Source: Kordia sp. (GTDB taxonomy: Bacteria > Bacteroidota > Bacteroidia > Flavobacteriales > Flavobacteriaceae). From it: a stretch of 64,000 nt of DNA. The stretch covers positions 1 through 64,000 of the forward strand of contig NVVR01000007.1 in assembly GCA_002733415.1 (NCBI GenBank). Reading direction: 5' to 3'. A program made the translations under genes and the position numbers. The notes beneath the pieces are model-generated. The model saw only the letters and a list, made by a program, of their open reading frames with translations, had not been told where the DNA came from and did not search any database. Below are positions 63,414-64,000 of the stretch, piece after piece (the first letter of the stretch is position 1; each line of letters opens with the position of its first letter).

Positions 63414-64000
63414 ATGAAAAAATATATTATAACAATAGGGATGTTGGTGTCTTGTGTTGCTGTAAGTGCACAAACAACAATAATTACGCCTAATAATAAC
63501 GACACAAGAGTAATAACTACAGGTACTGCTTTTATGTCTATAGCAGCTGATGCGAGAGCTGCAGGTATGGCCGATCAAGGAGTAGCAACTTCTCCGGATG
63601 CATTTTCACAACAATGGAATGTTGCTAAATATGCTTTTGGGAAATCAGAACAGGGTTTTTCATTTACATATACACCGTATTTAAGGGAGTTGGTAAATGA
63701 TATTTTTTTAGGAGGGTTGACATATTATAATAAATTAGATGACAGAAGTGCGGTTTCGGCAAGTTTCAGGTATTTTAGTCTAGGAGAAATTGAGTTTAGA
63801 GAAAATGCTACTGATGTAGGTATAATTCAAAAGCCAAATGAACTAGCAGTTGATGTGGCGTATTCGTTAAAGTTGAGTGATCAATTTTCAATGGGAGTTG
63901 GTTTGAAATATATTCGATCAGATTTGAAATTAGATGCATCAGGTATTACCGGAGCAACTGATTCGGGTCCCGCTAGTTCTTTTGCGGTAGATATTGGAGG
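63414..64000 (+). CDS. porV: Type IX secretion outer membrane protein PorV (runs off the window)
   Basis: 195 codons are inside the window. Signal peptide MKKYIITIGMLVSCVAVSAQ, then ITTGTAFMSIAADARAAGMA and DAFSQQWNVAKYAFG, which are the PorV/LptO opening segments before the 14-strand barrel. PorV delivers cargo from the Sov translocon to PorU, so the gene order fits. An in-frame ATG at 63396 lies only 9 bp after a -7 element, so the second ATG is preferred. Confidence 0.9.
   Translation, partial: MKKYIITIGMLVSCVAVSAQTTIITPNNNDTRVITTGTAFMSIAADARAAGMADQGVATSPDAFSQQWNVAKYAFGKSEQGFSFTYTPYLRELVNDIFLGGLTYYNKLDDRSAVSASFRYFSLGEIEFRENATDVGIIQKPNELAVDVAYSLKLSDQFSMGVGLKYIRSDLKLDASGITGATDSGPASSFAVDIG

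Overview
The window is AT-rich chromosomal DNA from a marine-type member of the Flavobacteriaceae (Bacteroidota), possibly close to Tenacibaculum. Evidence: gliding/type IX secretion genes (gldJ, porU, porV), two GLPGLI-family proteins, repeated use of the Bacteroidota promoter -7 element TAnnTTTG, almost no Shine-Dalgarno sites, and short dispersed inverted repeats of the kind common in this family. It is mostly core metabolism. I see no CRISPR array, intact prophage, transposase or recognisable defence system.

Layout. 1-4.3 kb: assimilatory sulfate reduction on the minus strand (DUF2061 protein, cysH, cysD, cysN, then the start of a sulfite/nitrite reductase), with an Rrf2-type regulator upstream. 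4.4-9.6 kb: methionine/threonine branch on the minus strand (metX, thrA, metZ) behind a SAM-I riboswitch; a perfect 14-copy heptamer repeat follows metZ. 11.4-16 kb: leuA-leuC-leuD-leuB on the plus strand. 18-26.3 kb: ilvE-ilvD-ilvB-ilvN-ilvC-ilvA on the minus strand, preceded by two consecutive leader-peptide attenuators. 26.5-28.4 kb: a phosphatase-dehydrogenase fusion for serine synthesis. Together these make most enzymes for Cys, Met, Thr, Ile, Val, Leu and Ser.

28.5-38 kb is an envelope/signalling segment: a TonB-receptor-like barrel and two GLPGLI proteins, divergent from a histidine kinase/response regulator pair with candidate direct-repeat operators between them. A lipoprotein di-heme cytochrome (RoxA-like) and a decayed partial copy of the response regulator follow. 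38-50.5 kb holds a deoxynucleoside kinase, membrane and soluble pyrophosphatases, a PagL-like lipid A deacylase candidate, a DUF2807-type lipoprotein, acyl-CoA dehydrogenase, anmK, a glutamate-type dehydrogenase and nhaB. 50.7-54.5 kb: ExbB-ExbD-TonB, a stand-alone TonB-domain lipoprotein made by local duplication, and folC.

54.55-56.1 kb: two tRNA-Val(TAC) genes followed by an integration scar with a tRNA 3'-end copy, a decayed tyrosine recombinase and a broken leucine-rich-type surface protein. 56.3-64 kb: murF, gldJ, and divergently porU and the start of porV.

The strongest regulatory observation is the ilv leader: one promoter, then two Ile/Val-rich leader peptides in series, each with its own terminator and a candidate antiterminator segment at the end of the peptide ORF.
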